Below, in pieces: positions 8,559 to 17,707 of a DNA stretch of 64,000 nt. Source of the DNA: JAOUJD01 sp963841815. Its GTDB lineage: Bacteria > Pseudomonadota > Gammaproteobacteria > Burkholderiales > Burkholderiaceae_F. How positions within the stretch are numbered: the first letter of the stretch is position 1; each line of letters begins with the position of its first letter. Position numbers and translations under genes: made by a program. Under the pieces are notes generated by a model. That model was given only the letters and a program-made list of their open reading frames with translations. It searched no databases and was not told where the DNA came from. Location: the NCBI GenBank assembly GCA_963841815.1, contig CAWJEE010000010.1, forward strand, positions 247,839-311,838. The letters are read 5' to 3'.

Positions 8559-9719
8559 CTAGGCCTTCTTGGCAGCGCCCTTGGCAGGCTCGCCGGCCGG
8601 ACGGCCGAAGTAGCGGTTGTACGCCATCCGGAAGTCGACGTTGTAGTCGAAGCCGTACCGGCAGGCGCGCTCCGCGAATTCCTTCTGCGACTCGAGCACC
8701 CTCTTGAACATCGGGTTCTCGGCCGACTTGGCGGCGCAGATCTTGTCCCACACGTCGAGCTGGGTCCGCAGGATCGCATCCGGGGTCTTGTAGAAACTGA
8801 CCTTGTCCTTCGTGCGCAGCTCGATGTAGTCCTTCGAGTAGCGGTCGGCGGCCTTCCAGCTCATGTCGGCGCTCGCGGCCTGCACCGCGTTGTCGATGAT
8901 GGCCTTCAGCTCGCCCGGCAGCGCGTCGTACTTGGACTTGTTGAACAGGACCTCGAACTGCTCGCCCGACTGGTGGAAGCTCTGCAGCATGCAGACCTTC
9001 GAAACGTCCGGGAAGCCGAGGAGACGGTCGGACGAAGCGTTGTTGAACTCGGCGCCGTCGATCAGGCCGCGGTCCAGCGCCGGGACGATCTCGCCGCCCG
9101 GCAGCGGATTCACCGCCGCGCCCATTGCCGTGTACATGTCGACGGCGAGGCCCACGGTGCGGAACTTCAGGCCCTTGATCTGATCGGCCGAGGTGATCGG
9201 CTTCTTGAACCAGCCAAACGGCTGCGTCGGCATCGGGCCGTACAGGTACGACACGACGTTCATGTTGAGGCCCTTGTAGATCTCCTCCAGCAGCGCCTTG
9301 CCGCCGCCGTAGTAGTGCCACGCGAGGACCTGGTTCGCGTCCATGCCGAAGGCCGGACCCGAACCCCACAGCGCCATGGCCGTGCTCTTGCCGTACCAGT
9401 ACGCCACGACGCCGTGGCCGCCGTCGAGCGTGCCCTTGTTGACGGCGTCGAGCAGCCCGAACGCCGGGACCACCGCGCCGGCCGGCAGCAACTCGATCTT
9501 CAGGCGCGAGCCGCCCATGTCGTTGACCTTCTTGACGAAGTCACTGGCGTACTCGTGGAAGATGTCCTTCGCTGGCCAGGTGCTCTGGAAGCGCAGGGTG
9601 GTGGTCTGGGCCCTGGAGACCATCGGGAACCCGAGAGCCGCCGTGCCTGCCGTCGCTGCCGCCGCGCTGGAAAGGAACTTCCGGCGAGTCGGCGCGGCAT
9701 CCTTCTTGAGAACGTCCAT
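8559..9719 (-). CDS. dctP: TRAP transporter substrate-binding protein (DctP family)
   Basis: A 386-residue periplasmic solute receptor. The N-terminus holds a twin-arginine signal (TRRKFLSSAAAATAG, cleavage probably after SRA near residue 36). The mature part starts TTTLRFQSTWPAKDIFHEYA and contains family segments such as LLDAVNKGTLDGGHG and PGGEIVPALDRGLIDGAEF, the arginine- and asparagine-containing ligand loop of this subgroup. An AAGGAG site stands 5 nt before the ATG at 9719. It heads the dctPQM unit. DctP receptors bind organic acids such as keto acids or lactate; the ligand cannot be read from the sequence. Confidence 0.92.
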   Translation of the reverse strand: MDVLKKDAAPTRRKFLSSAAAATAGTAALGFPMVSRAQTTTLRFQSTWPAKDIFHEYASDFVKKVNDMGGSRLKIELLPAGAVVPAFGLLDAVNKGTLDGGHGVVAYWYGKSTAMALWGSGPAFGMDANQVLAWHYYGGGKALLEEIYKGLNMNVVSYLYGPMPTQPFGWFKKPITSADQIKGLKFRTVGLAVDMYTAMGAAVNPLPGGEIVPALDRGLIDGAEFNNASSDRLLGFPDVSKVCMLQSFHQSGEQFEVLFNKSKYDALPGELKAIIDNAVQAASADMSWKAADRYSKDYIELRTKDKVSFYKTPDAILRTQLDVWDKICAAKSAENPMFKRVLESQKEFAERACRYGFDYNVDFRMAYNRYFGRPAGEPAKGAAKKA

Positions 9720-9850
9720 CACTATCTCCTTGGTCGTGCCAGCGCCCGTATGGAGCCGGCCATTCTTCGTATCTTCAAATCCGCGACTGCCCGCCGGGCC
9801 TTCGCCTCTCCGATGACTGCGTCCCGGGCAAATCCGGGCCGCAGCGGGCC

Positions 9851-9879
9851 ATTCTATTGAAAGCGCGGCGCCCGGGAAA
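9851..9879 (-). promoter_or_regulatory. Weak promoter candidate for dctP
   Basis: On the minus strand TAGAAT (9856-9851) resembles a -10 box. Exactly 17 nt upstream lies TTTCCC (9879-9874), a poor -35 box. The distance to the dctP start is about 130 nt. It overlaps the hairpin after trkA, so it is only a guess. Confidence 0.25.
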
Positions 9880-9910
9880 CTCCGGCTCTTTCCCTGTTGA
9901 GCCGTTTCCC
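9874..9910 (-). other. Two-tier hairpin downstream of trkA
   Basis: An outer 7-bp arm (9874-9880 with 9904-9910) and an inner 5-bp arm (9884-9888 with 9899-9903) enclose a 10-nt loop. It begins 12 nt after the trkA stop. There is no T-run, so it is at best a weak terminator or an mRNA 3' structure. Confidence 0.4.
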
Positions 9911-9922
9911 CACATCGGGTGC

Positions 9923-11335
9923 TCAGAAAAAGCCCAGCCCGACGGAAAACAACTTCTCCACACGCGGGATGATTCGCTTGTTCTCGACGAACACGATCAG
10001 GTGGTCCTCGGCCTGGATCACGACGTCGTGATGGGCCATCAGGACCTGAGCCTTGTCCCCGGCGCCGCGGACGACGGCGCCGATCGTCGCGCCGCGCGGC
10101 ATTTCGATCTGCTCGATCGACTTGCCGATGATGCGCGAGGTCTTCTCGTCGCCGTGCACGATGAGTTCGAGGGCTTCGGCGGCGCCGCGGCGCAGGCTGT
10201 GGGCCGCGACCACATCGCCGCGCCGCACGAACCGGAGCAGCGCCGACAGCGTCGCATACGACGGCGACACGGCGATGTCGATCTGGCCGCCCTGCATCAG
10301 GTCGCCGTAGCTCTTGCGGTTGATCAGCGCGATGGTCCGCCGCGCGCCCAGGCGCTTGGCGAGCAGCGAACTCATGATGTTGTTCTCGTCGTCGTTGGTC
10401 AGCGCGATGAACACGTCGGCGTCCTGCACCCCTTCCTGGGTCAGCAGGTCCTCGTCGGTGGCGTCGCCGTGCAGGACGAGCACATCCGAGGACAACTGCT
10501 GCGCCAGCGACTCGGCGCGCCGCTTGTTGGCCTCGATGATCTTGACGTTGAACCGCTCCGGGGTGGTCAGCCCCTCGCCGGTGTCGAGCGCGCGCGCGAG
10601 CCGCAGGCCGATGTTCCCGCCACCGGCAAGGATCACGCGGCGGACCGGCTTGTCCATCCTCCGGAGTTCGCTCAGCACCATCCGTATGCTGTCGGAGGGC
10701 GCGAGGAAGAACACCTCGTCGCCGGGCTGCACGAAGGTGTCGCCATCGACCCGGACGCTCGCCTCGTTGCGGAAGATGGCGACGATCCTCGCGTCGACCC
10801 TGGGGATGTGGCGACGCAGGTCCTTGATCGGGTGCGACACCAGCGGACCGCCGGCGAACGCCCGCACGGCGATCAGGCTCGCGCCGCCCTCGGCGAACTC
10901 GAGCACCTGCAGGGCCTCCGGGAACTCGATCAGCTTCAGCAGGTAGTCGGTGACCGTCTGCTCCGGGAAGATCACGTGCGAAGCGCGGAAGCCTCCCTCG
11001 CCGATCAGCGTCGGATGCTGCTGCAGTTCGACGTTGCGCACGCGCGCGATGCGGGTCGGGATGTTGTAGAGATCGGCCGCGATCTTGCACGCCACGAGGT
11101 TGATCTCGTCGCCGGCGGTGACGGCGATCAGCATGTCGGCGTCGTCGGCGCCCGCCTGCTGCAGCGTCGACGGCAACGCGGCGTTGCCGACGAGCCCGCG
11201 CAGGTCGAAGCGGTCCTGCAGCTCGGCGACTCGATTGACGTCGGTGTCGATGACGGTGATGTCGTTCGCCTCGGAGACCAGGGCCTCCGCCACCGACGAT
11301 CCGACGCGGCCGGCCCCGACGATGATGATCTTCAT
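9923..11335 (-). CDS. trkA: Trk potassium uptake regulatory subunit TrkA
   Basis: 470 residues, the standard TrkA length. It has two RCK repeats, each a Rossmann NAD-binding domain plus a TrkA-C domain. The first nucleotide site is MKIIIVGAGRVGSSVAEAL at residues 1-19 and the second VILAGGGNIGLRLARAL from about residue 233. Acidic ends of the second strands (VIDTD, KIIEAN) fit NAD(H) binding. TrkA is a cytoplasmic gating ring for TrkH. It follows the response regulator gene by 33 nt and is probably cotranscribed with it; trkH itself is about 4.3 kb further on, beyond the TRAP genes. Confidence 0.95.
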   Translation of the reverse strand: MKIIIVGAGRVGSSVAEALVSEANDITVIDTDVNRVAELQDRFDLRGLVGNAALPSTLQQAGADDADMLIAVTAGDEINLVACKIAADLYNIPTRIARVRNVELQQHPTLIGEGGFRASHVIFPEQTVTDYLLKLIEFPEALQVLEFAEGGASLIAVRAFAGGPLVSHPIKDLRRHIPRVDARIVAIFRNEASVRVDGDTFVQPGDEVFFLAPSDSIRMVLSELRRMDKPVRRVILAGGGNIGLRLARALDTGEGLTTPERFNVKIIEANKRRAESLAQQLSSDVLVLHGDATDEDLLTQEGVQDADVFIALTNDDENNIMSSLLAKRLGARRTIALINRKSYGDLMQGGQIDIAVSPSYATLSALLRFVRRGDVVAAHSLRRGAAEALELIVHGDEKTSRIIGKSIEQIEMPRGATIGAVVRGAGDKAQVLMAHHDVVIQAEDHLIVFVENKRIIPRVEKLFSVGLGFF

Positions 11336-11368
11336 GGATGGGTCGTTGGCGACGCCCGCGACGCTGTT

Positions 11369-12157
11369 CTAGTCGTCGTACTCGTCCCGCTGGACGTACA
11401 CCCGCGGTTCGTTGGCCGCGTCGCGGGCCTCCGCGACCGGCGGCAGGTCCACCGGCTCTTCGACGCGTTCGACGCGGCGATTGCCGCGCGCGAGTTCGAT
11501 GCCGAGCTGCTTGAGCTTCCGGTACAGGTGCGTCCGCTCGAGCCCGGCGCGGTCGGCCACGCGCGTCATGCTGAAGCCTTCCCGAGCCAGGTGGTACTCG
11601 AAGTAGACCCGCTCGAACTGATCGCGCGCGTCGCGCAACGGTTGATCGAGCGGTACGCCGTTGTGCCGCGCCGGCTCGGGTTCGACGACCGGCGCCGCGT
11701 CCCGGGCGGGGGCAAGCACGGACTCCGCCTGCGTCTCGGCGTGGACCGGCTGCGCGGCCGGGACCTGCAGCGGTCGAAGGTTGCGCATCACGCGCCCGCG
11801 TTCCAGCCCGCTGCGAACCGCCGACAGCAGCCGCGCCATTGCGATGGGCTTCTCCAGGAACTCGAGGGCGCCGAAGCGCGTGGCCTCCACCGCGGTGTCG
11901 ATCGTCGCGTGCCCCGACATCATGATCACCGGCATCGTCAGCTGGCCTTGCGACGCCCACTCCTTCAGCAGCGTCACGCCGTCGGTGTCCGGCATCCAGA
12001 TGTCGAGCAGCACGAGGTCGAGCTGTTCACGCTGTCGCGCCGCCCGCGCGGCCGAGGCGTTCTCGGCCGTGACCACCACATGGCCCTCGTCGGACAAGAT
12101 CTCGGAGAGAAGCTCCCGGATGCCGATCTCGTCGTCGACCACGAGGATGCTAGCCAT
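11369..12157 (-). CDS. NtrX-like response regulator without an AAA+ domain
   Basis: 262 residues: an N-terminal receiver domain with the phospho-acceptor Asp52 in LVLLDIWMPDTDG, acidic pair Asp8/Asp9 and Lys103 in LEKP. A Pro/Ala-rich linker follows (about 120-165), then a Fis-type helix-turn-helix (about 175-215) containing SMTRVADRAGLERTHLYRKL. The sigma-54-activating AAA+ domain that would normally stand between them in NtrX is missing, so it cannot act as a classical sigma-54 activator. The tail is acidic. It is encoded 106 nt after the NtrY-like kinase gene, its presumed partner, and just before trkA. Confidence 0.85.
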   Translation of the reverse strand: MASILVVDDEIGIRELLSEILSDEGHVVVTAENASAARAARQREQLDLVLLDIWMPDTDGVTLLKEWASQGQLTMPVIMMSGHATIDTAVEATRFGALEFLEKPIAMARLLSAVRSGLERGRVMRNLRPLQVPAAQPVHAETQAESVLAPARDAAPVVEPEPARHNGVPLDQPLRDARDQFERVYFEYHLAREGFSMTRVADRAGLERTHLYRKLKQLGIELARGNRRVERVEEPVDLPPVAEARDAANEPRVYVQRDEYDD

Positions 12158-12263
12158 GGATGCGTATGCCGCGGGGATGCGCGGACGTCTGCACTACGGA
12201 CAACGAAGCGGATGCGGGAGAAGGCAACGGCACACCAGGCGGCAGGTTGAACACGGGTGAAGC

Positions 12264-14633
12264 TTACGCCGCGTGACGCGACGCTGCCTCGCTCTTGGCG
12301 GCGAGCCGGCGGAAGACGATCGTCACGACAGCTCCGCCCGCATGGCCAACGCCGCCTCCGACGTTCCGGTTGACGGCCTCGATGCGGGCGCCGTGCTCGT
12401 CGACGATCTTCTTCACCATCGCGAGTCCCAGCCCGGTCCCGCTGGGCTTCGTCGTGACGTATGGCTCGAACGCACGCCTCAGTATATTCGCGGCGAAGCC
12501 CGGTCCGTTGTCCTCCACGGACAGCCGTACCGCGCGCGCGCGGGTGCTGGCCTCGTCGATCTCGACGAGCTCGGTCCGGACGACGATGCGCGGATCCGGA
12601 CGCCCCGCCAGCGCATCCTGCGCGTTGGCGATCAGGTTGTGGATCACCTGCCGCAGCTGGGTGGCATCGCCGTCGATCGTGGGGAGCTCCGGCGCCAGCT
12701 GGAGATGCAGCGATCCGGCGCCGGCCTCGGCGCCATACAGGGTCCCGACCTCGGCGATCAGCGCGTTGAGATCGAGCGGCGACAGCCGGGCCGGCGGCAC
12801 TCGCGCATAGTCGCGGAAGTCGTCCACCATGTGCTTCATGGCGGCCACCTGGTTGACGATGGTCGACGCTCCGCGCCTGAGCACTTCCGAGTCCTGCGCG
12901 GACAGCTTGTCGGCCAGCTTCATCTGCAGCCGCTCGGCGGCGAGCTGGATTGGCGTCAGGGGATTCTTGATCTCGTGCGCCAGGCGACGTGCGACCTCGC
13001 CCCAGGCGACCGCGCGCTGGGCCGAGATGACCTGCGTGACGTCGTCGAACACCACGACGTAGCCGAGGCCGTCGTCGAGTGGCAGGCGCGATCCGCGCGC
13101 CAGCAGCATCAGCGGTTCGCCGCCGCCGACCTCGCCGCCCGCGGCAGCTGGCCGCCTGACCTCGATCTGCTGCTGCCACGAATCCTTCGGCGACGCCGCC
13201 AGCGCGTGGTCCGCGAATGCCGCATCGAACGCGATCGCGAGCGTGGGATCGACCTCCGCGAGCGGCCGGCCGGTACGCTGCAGCAAGGTGTGGCCAAGGA
13301 TGCGCGCGGCGCCGTGGTTGGCGGTCACCAGGCGGAATTCATTGTTGAGCACGACCACCCCGGCCGACAGGTTGGCGAGCACGCGTTCGAGGTAGGTCTT
13401 CGCATTCTCCAGTTCGCGTTGCTTGTGCTCCACCTGGTCGCGCGCTTCGGTGAGCTGGCGGGTCATCGCGTTGAAGGACTGCGTGAGGAGGTTCAGCTCG
13501 TCGTTGCCAGGGAACTCGCGGACCGGCCGGAAGTTCCCTTCGGCGACCGCCTTCGTGCCTTCGGCGAGTTGCAGAAGCGGGGCAGTCATGGAACTCGCCA
13601 GCAGAACACTCGACGCGATCGCCGCGAACACCGAAAGCAGCAGCGTCAGGGTGAGCGTGAGTCCGTAGATCGTGCGCAGGCCGCTTCGCGCCAGCGCCAG
13701 TTCCTGGTATTCGCGGTACCCGTTCTGGAGGGCTTCGGCGTTCGCGGCCAGCGTCGCCGGGACCGCCTGCACCAGCTGCAGGTACCGAACCTCGTTGGGT
13801 GGCAGCACCGATCCCAGGCCGCCGGCTCGAGGAGCGCCCATGTCGCGCAGCTCGCCGAGCCCGACGCTGCCGCCCGGCTCGAAGGAACGCAGCCCAGAGC
13901 GGGGCGCGGACGAGGCCGGTGATGGCAGCGGCACCGGCACGATGACTCGCGCGCGCAGGCCCTGCCGGGCGTCGACGGCGCCCGCCTCGCCCTCGATGGC
14001 GGCGAACAGGCGCTGCGTGCGGGCCTGCCGCAGCTGTGCCGCGGACGGAATCTCCGGAACCAGTTCCGACACATCGCCGCCGCTGGCCCCGATCAGCTGT
14101 CCGCTTCCCGTCACCAGCAGCGCCTCCTGGATGCCGCCCTGCTCGCGAAGCCGGTTCAGCTCGGACACATGGGCGGACTCGGGCAGGTCCGAGAGCTCGA
14201 GCGCCCACGCGCGCGCCTTGCGGGTGACGTCGTCCTTGATGTTGTCGAGGACCGCGCGTCCGAGCGTCAGGCCCGAGTCGAGGGCGCGGTCCACCCGGAC
14301 ATCGAACCACGACTCGATCGACCGTCCGAGGAACTGCGTCGACACGACGTAGATCAGGACGCCCGGCAGCACCCCCATCAGCGCGAACGCGATGGAGAAC
14401 CGCATCATCATCCGGGCGCCGAACCGCCCCTGGCGCAGCCGCTTCACCAGCCGCCGCACGAGCAGCAGCACGAGGATGAAGAGCAGCCCTGCGATCACGC
14501 CGTTGACGGCGAGCAGCAGCGGGTAGTTGCGCTCGAAGAACGCGGTGTTCCCGCTCGCCGACGCGAGCAGGAAGAGCAGCACGCCCGACAGCGAGACGGC
14601 GAACAGCAGGCCGTAGCGCAACGCCCTAGGCAT
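12264..14633 (-). CDS. NtrY-like membrane sensor histidine kinase
   Basis: 789 residues. Three hydrophobic helices occupy the first 100 residues. A periplasmic or extracytoplasmic region of about 220 residues is closed by another helix near 325-347. HAMP, a PAS-like domain (about 430-535), a dimerisation/phospho-acceptor segment with RRLAHEIKNPLTPIQLAAER (His near 553) and an HATPase domain (HNLIANAQDAL, VEDNGPGF, GTGLGLAMVKKIV) follow. This layout matches NtrY. NtrY/NtrX pairs respond to nitrogen or redox state in other proteobacteria; here the signal is unknown. The closeness to trkA recalls a conserved betaproteobacterial block rather than giving a function. Confidence 0.9.
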   Translation of the reverse strand: MPRALRYGLLFAVSLSGVLLFLLASASGNTAFFERNYPLLLAVNGVIAGLLFILVLLLVRRLVKRLRQGRFGARMMMRFSIAFALMGVLPGVLIYVVSTQFLGRSIESWFDVRVDRALDSGLTLGRAVLDNIKDDVTRKARAWALELSDLPESAHVSELNRLREQGGIQEALLVTGSGQLIGASGGDVSELVPEIPSAAQLRQARTQRLFAAIEGEAGAVDARQGLRARVIVPVPLPSPASSAPRSGLRSFEPGGSVGLGELRDMGAPRAGGLGSVLPPNEVRYLQLVQAVPATLAANAEALQNGYREYQELALARSGLRTIYGLTLTLTLLLSVFAAIASSVLLASSMTAPLLQLAEGTKAVAEGNFRPVREFPGNDELNLLTQSFNAMTRQLTEARDQVEHKQRELENAKTYLERVLANLSAGVVVLNNEFRLVTANHGAARILGHTLLQRTGRPLAEVDPTLAIAFDAAFADHALAASPKDSWQQQIEVRRPAAAGGEVGGGEPLMLLARGSRLPLDDGLGYVVVFDDVTQVISAQRAVAWGEVARRLAHEIKNPLTPIQLAAERLQMKLADKLSAQDSEVLRRGASTIVNQVAAMKHMVDDFRDYARVPPARLSPLDLNALIAEVGTLYGAEAGAGSLHLQLAPELPTIDGDATQLRQVIHNLIANAQDALAGRPDPRIVVRTELVEIDEASTRARAVRLSVEDNGPGFAANILRRAFEPYVTTKPSGTGLGLAMVKKIVDEHGARIEAVNRNVGGGVGHAGGAVVTIVFRRLAAKSEAASRHAA

Positions 14634-14707
14634 CGGCGCCCATCCTCAGGCCCGCGCAGGCGCGAGGCGCAGCGAACCAACGATGGGAAGACATCGGCAA
14701 CGGGCGC

Positions 14708-15301
14708 TCAGAGCGGCAGGTCGGCCGGCACCTGGATCTCGCGCCAGTCGGAAGCGAGGCTCCACTCGCGGCTGGTGATCGCGTTGACCTGGAATGGCTT
14801 GGGCAGCTGCGAAACGTCCAGCCGCATCCGGACCTGGGCTTCATATTCGTCGCGAGGGGACAGTTGCGCCCGGTCCATCACCTTCCAGTTGCGCACGCTC
14901 TTCACGAGCGCGAGCGCCTCGTCGAGCGAATCGAACGGCTGCGACAGGCCGCCGCGCGCCAGCCGGTACTGCCGGGTCAGCGGGCTGTACGACAGCCGAT
15001 AGACGAGCTTCTGCGATGCGACCATGCGATCGAACCAGTACCAGCGCTTCCGGAACAGCTCGAACTCGATGTTGAAGTACAGCGCGATGCCCTTCTGCAC
15101 GGCCTCCTCGAGCGCCTGCGGAAGCTCGAACTCGAAGGTCGCATTGAGGACGATGGCGCGGTTCGTGCCTTCCTCTTGCGGCTCCAGTGCGGCCGCCATG
15201 ACCCCGATGCGCTCGTCGGCTGCCCCGGTCGGCGGCACCAGCAGGAGCATCAGCGCTGCCAGCCACGGCAGGATTGCTCTCAGCGCCAGGTTGGGGGTCA
15301 T
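14708..15301 (-). CDS. DUF4390 domain protein, secreted
   Basis: 197 residues with a signal peptide (ILPWLAALMLLLVPPTGAAD, cleavage near residue 27). The mature part reads as a beta-rich single domain with LNATFEFELPQALEEAVQKG, YFNIEFELFRKRWYWFD and YSPLTRQYRLA, which I recognise as DUF4390. Function unknown. It overlaps the rsmB stop by ATGA and lies upstream of the NtrY-like kinase gene by 74 nt. This rsmB-DUF4390-ntrY order is familiar from other betaproteobacteria and suggests cotranscription. Confidence 0.85.
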   Translation of the reverse strand: MTPNLALRAILPWLAALMLLLVPPTGAADERIGVMAAALEPQEEGTNRAIVLNATFEFELPQALEEAVQKGIALYFNIEFELFRKRWYWFDRMVASQKLVYRLSYSPLTRQYRLARGGLSQPFDSLDEALALVKSVRNWKVMDRAQLSPRDEYEAQVRMRLDVSQLPKPFQVNAITSREWSLASDWREIQVPADLPL

Positions 15302-16614
15302 CGGGTTCTTTGGAGCAAGGCGTAGAAAAAGCCGTCGTGCAAAGTCGGCAGCGCCGAGACGCCGTCCCATGCCGGCGCCACCGCCGGGGTCGGCACAAGC
15401 TGCACGCACGGCGAGCCGGCCGGCAGGGGCACCTCGCGCGCCTCCGGATGCTCTGCCGTGAAGCGCGCGATCTGCTCCGGCCCCTCTTCCGGGAACAGCG
15501 AGCAGACGACGTAAAGCAATCTACCACCCACCTCCAGCAGCGGCCATAAAGCGCGCAGCAATCGCGCCTGCAGCGTTGCCAAATGTGCAACATCGGACGG
15601 GCGACGCAACCATGGGATGTCCGGATGGCGGCGGACGGTGCCCGACGCGGTGCACGGTGCGTCCAGCAGGATTCGGTCGAACGGCCTACCGTCCCACCAT
15701 CGGGTCGGCTCCGCGGCATCGCCGATCAGCACCTCGGCGACCGTCCGCGTGCGATCCAGGTTCTCGCGTATGCGCGCCGCCCGCGCACCGTCGACGTCGA
15801 GCGCAACGACATTGACGCCGTCGCTTTCCGCGATGTGCGCGGTCTTGCCCCCGGGCGCGGCGCAGGCGTCCAGCACGCGCTGGCCCGGTTCGACACCGAG
15901 CCACGAAGCGGCGAGCTGCGCCCCGGCGTCCTGCACCGAGACTTCGCCCTCCGCGAAACCGGGCAAGTCTGCCACCGGGCGCGGCGAGTGAATCCACACG
16001 GCCCGTTCACCGACTCGCGTCGCGGCCATGGACGACTCCGCGCAACGACGCAGGTACTCGTCCACATCCACGCGCGCCGCGACGCGCAGCACCAGGGGCG
16101 GCGCTTCGGACTGGGCGGCGAGGATTGCTTCCCAGCGCTCGGGAAAGGCGGCGCGCACGCGCGCGATCCACCACGGCGGCACGTTGAAGCGCAGCTCGGC
16201 CGACTGGTCGCGCGCCGCCATGAGTTCGTCGCGACGTCGAATGAAGTTGCGCAGCAGCGCATTCACGAACCCGGCCGCCGGCGCGATGGATGGCACGCGT
16301 CGCGCGGCGCTGACCGCCTGGTCGACGATCGTGTACTCGGCGTGGCGCTCGCGCATCAGCTGTCCGAGCGACACGACGAGCAGCGCCGCCAGCGGCGGCG
16401 ACGGGGGCCGGCTCGCCAGCGTGCCGATCGCGTGCTCGGCGAACGCGAGATGACGAACCGCGGTGTAGCTGACGTCGAGCACGGCGGGCCGCATCTCCGG
16501 ACGCCCGCTTACCGCCAGCGCGATCGCGCGGTCGAGCGACTGCCCGGCGCGAAAGCGCTGCCACGCGTGGGCCGCGGCCGCGAGAACTTCCGCGAGCGGC
16601 GCCGTGGTGGTCAT
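15298..16614 (-). CDS. rsmB: 16S rRNA (cytosine-967-C5)-methyltransferase RsmB
   Basis: 438 residues. The N-terminal third is an all-helical NusB-like RNA-binding domain (EYTIVDQAVSAARR, NALLRNFIRRRDE). The C-terminal part is a Rossmann methyltransferase with the AdoMet motif LDACAAPGGKTAHIAE. The two conserved cysteines are in motif IV (LLDAPCTASG) and motif VI (YVVCSLFPEEG); the latter holds the catalytic nucleophile. It methylates C967 of 16S rRNA. Its ATG overlaps the fmt stop by ATGA, and its own stop overlaps the DUF4390 start in the same way, so the three form one coupled unit. Confidence 0.95.
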   Translation of the reverse strand: MTTTAPLAEVLAAAAHAWQRFRAGQSLDRAIALAVSGRPEMRPAVLDVSYTAVRHLAFAEHAIGTLASRPPSPPLAALLVVSLGQLMRERHAEYTIVDQAVSAARRVPSIAPAAGFVNALLRNFIRRRDELMAARDQSAELRFNVPPWWIARVRAAFPERWEAILAAQSEAPPLVLRVAARVDVDEYLRRCAESSMAATRVGERAVWIHSPRPVADLPGFAEGEVSVQDAGAQLAASWLGVEPGQRVLDACAAPGGKTAHIAESDGVNVVALDVDGARAARIRENLDRTRTVAEVLIGDAAEPTRWWDGRPFDRILLDAPCTASGTVRRHPDIPWLRRPSDVAHLATLQARLLRALWPLLEVGGRLLYVVCSLFPEEGPEQIARFTAEHPEAREVPLPAGSPCVQLVPTPAVAPAWDGVSALPTLHDGFFYALLQRTR

Positions 16615-17597
16615 GTCGCCGGCGGTGACTGGCAACGCTCGCCGGCGCGCAAGGGAAAGCCCGCGAGGAACTCGCGCGCGCCGAGGCGCTTGCCGCCCGG
16701 GCGCTGCAGTTCGGTCACGCGCAAGGCGCCGTCGCCGCACGCGATCGTCACGCCCTGCGGCCTCCGCATCGATCACCGTGCCTGGCGCCGCGGCGCTCGG
16801 CGCGGCGACCGCCACGGCACGCCACACCTTGATGGGCGTGCCCTGCAGCAAGGTGGAGGCCCCGGGGAACGGGTCGAACGCGCGCACGCGACGGGCCAGG
16901 ACCTGGTTCGGCTGCGTCCAGTCGAGCCAGGCTTCGGACTTGTCGATCTTCGGCGCGTACGTGGCTCCATCGGGCTGCGGTGTCGCCATGAGCTCGTTCA
17001 CGTGCGACAGTGCGTCGACGATCAAGCGCGCGCCCAGCCCGGCCAGCGTGTCCGTCAAGGCGCCCGACGTCGCGCCGGCGGAATCGGGACGGCTTCGGCG
17101 AGCAGCATCGGGCCTGTATCGAGGCCGGCGTCCATCTGCATGATGGTGATGCCGGTCGACACGTCGCCGGCTTCGATGGCGCGAGCGATCGGAGCCGCAC
17201 CGCGCCACCGCGGCAGGATCGAGGCGTGGATGTTGATGGCGGTCAGCCGCGGCGACCAGCCGGGCCGCAGTCCCGCGGGAATGTCGAGCACGTCCTGCGG
17301 CAGGATCAGCCCATACGCGGCGACCACCAGGACGTCCGGGGTCGCGTCGCGCAGCCGCTGCCTTGCGGCGGCGGCCTCGTCGCCCTTGCGCAGGGAAACG
17401 GGCGTGTCGACGGGAATTCCGTGCGCCTGCGCCAGTTGCTTGACCGCGCTGGCGGTCAGCTTCATGCCGCGGCCGGACGGCCGGTCGGGCTGCGACAGAA
17501 CGAGCGGAATCGTCCAGCCACGACCTGGCGCCGCGTCGATGAGGGCGGCCAGGGCGGCGGCGGCAAACGGCGGCGTTCCCGCGAACACGATGCGCAT
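16611..17597 (-). CDS. fmt: Methionyl-tRNA formyltransferase (two compensating frameshifts)
   Basis: About 328 residues overall, the usual Fmt length. The first 175 residues are intact: MRIVFAGTPPFAAAALAAL, the folate-binding strand AAYGLILPQDVLD, and NIHASILPRWRGAAPIARA, which is the Fmt signature with SILP in place of the common SLLP. The frame is lost near 17070, resumes as DTLAGLGARLIVDALSHV, and is lost again near 16760 before GAREFLAGFPLRAGE at the end. The shifts cancel, one apparent missing base and one extra. Fmt formylates initiator tRNA and is normally paired with def, which here lies 2.7 kb upstream beyond two plus-strand genes. Sequence error is the likely cause. Confidence 0.9.
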
Positions 17598-17707
17598 GCC
17601 GCCATTCTAGGGACGCCGCCCCGCCGCGCCGGATCGCGGGCGATCCGCGTGGCGCGGTTACCATCCGGCCATAGTGGATTGCAGCGCTGGACAAGGGGAG
17701 ACGCCGC

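Noticed and set aside
8559..11960. A minus-strand frame of 1133 codons containing dctP at its end
   Set aside because: Only the part from 9719 has a start, ribosome site, signal peptide and family similarity; the rest is out of frame with trkA and arginine-rich.
7701..12250. Very long plus-strand frames over the TRAP, trkA and regulator genes
   Set aside because: These are shadows of intact minus-strand genes, with low-complexity Arg/Asp/Val composition.
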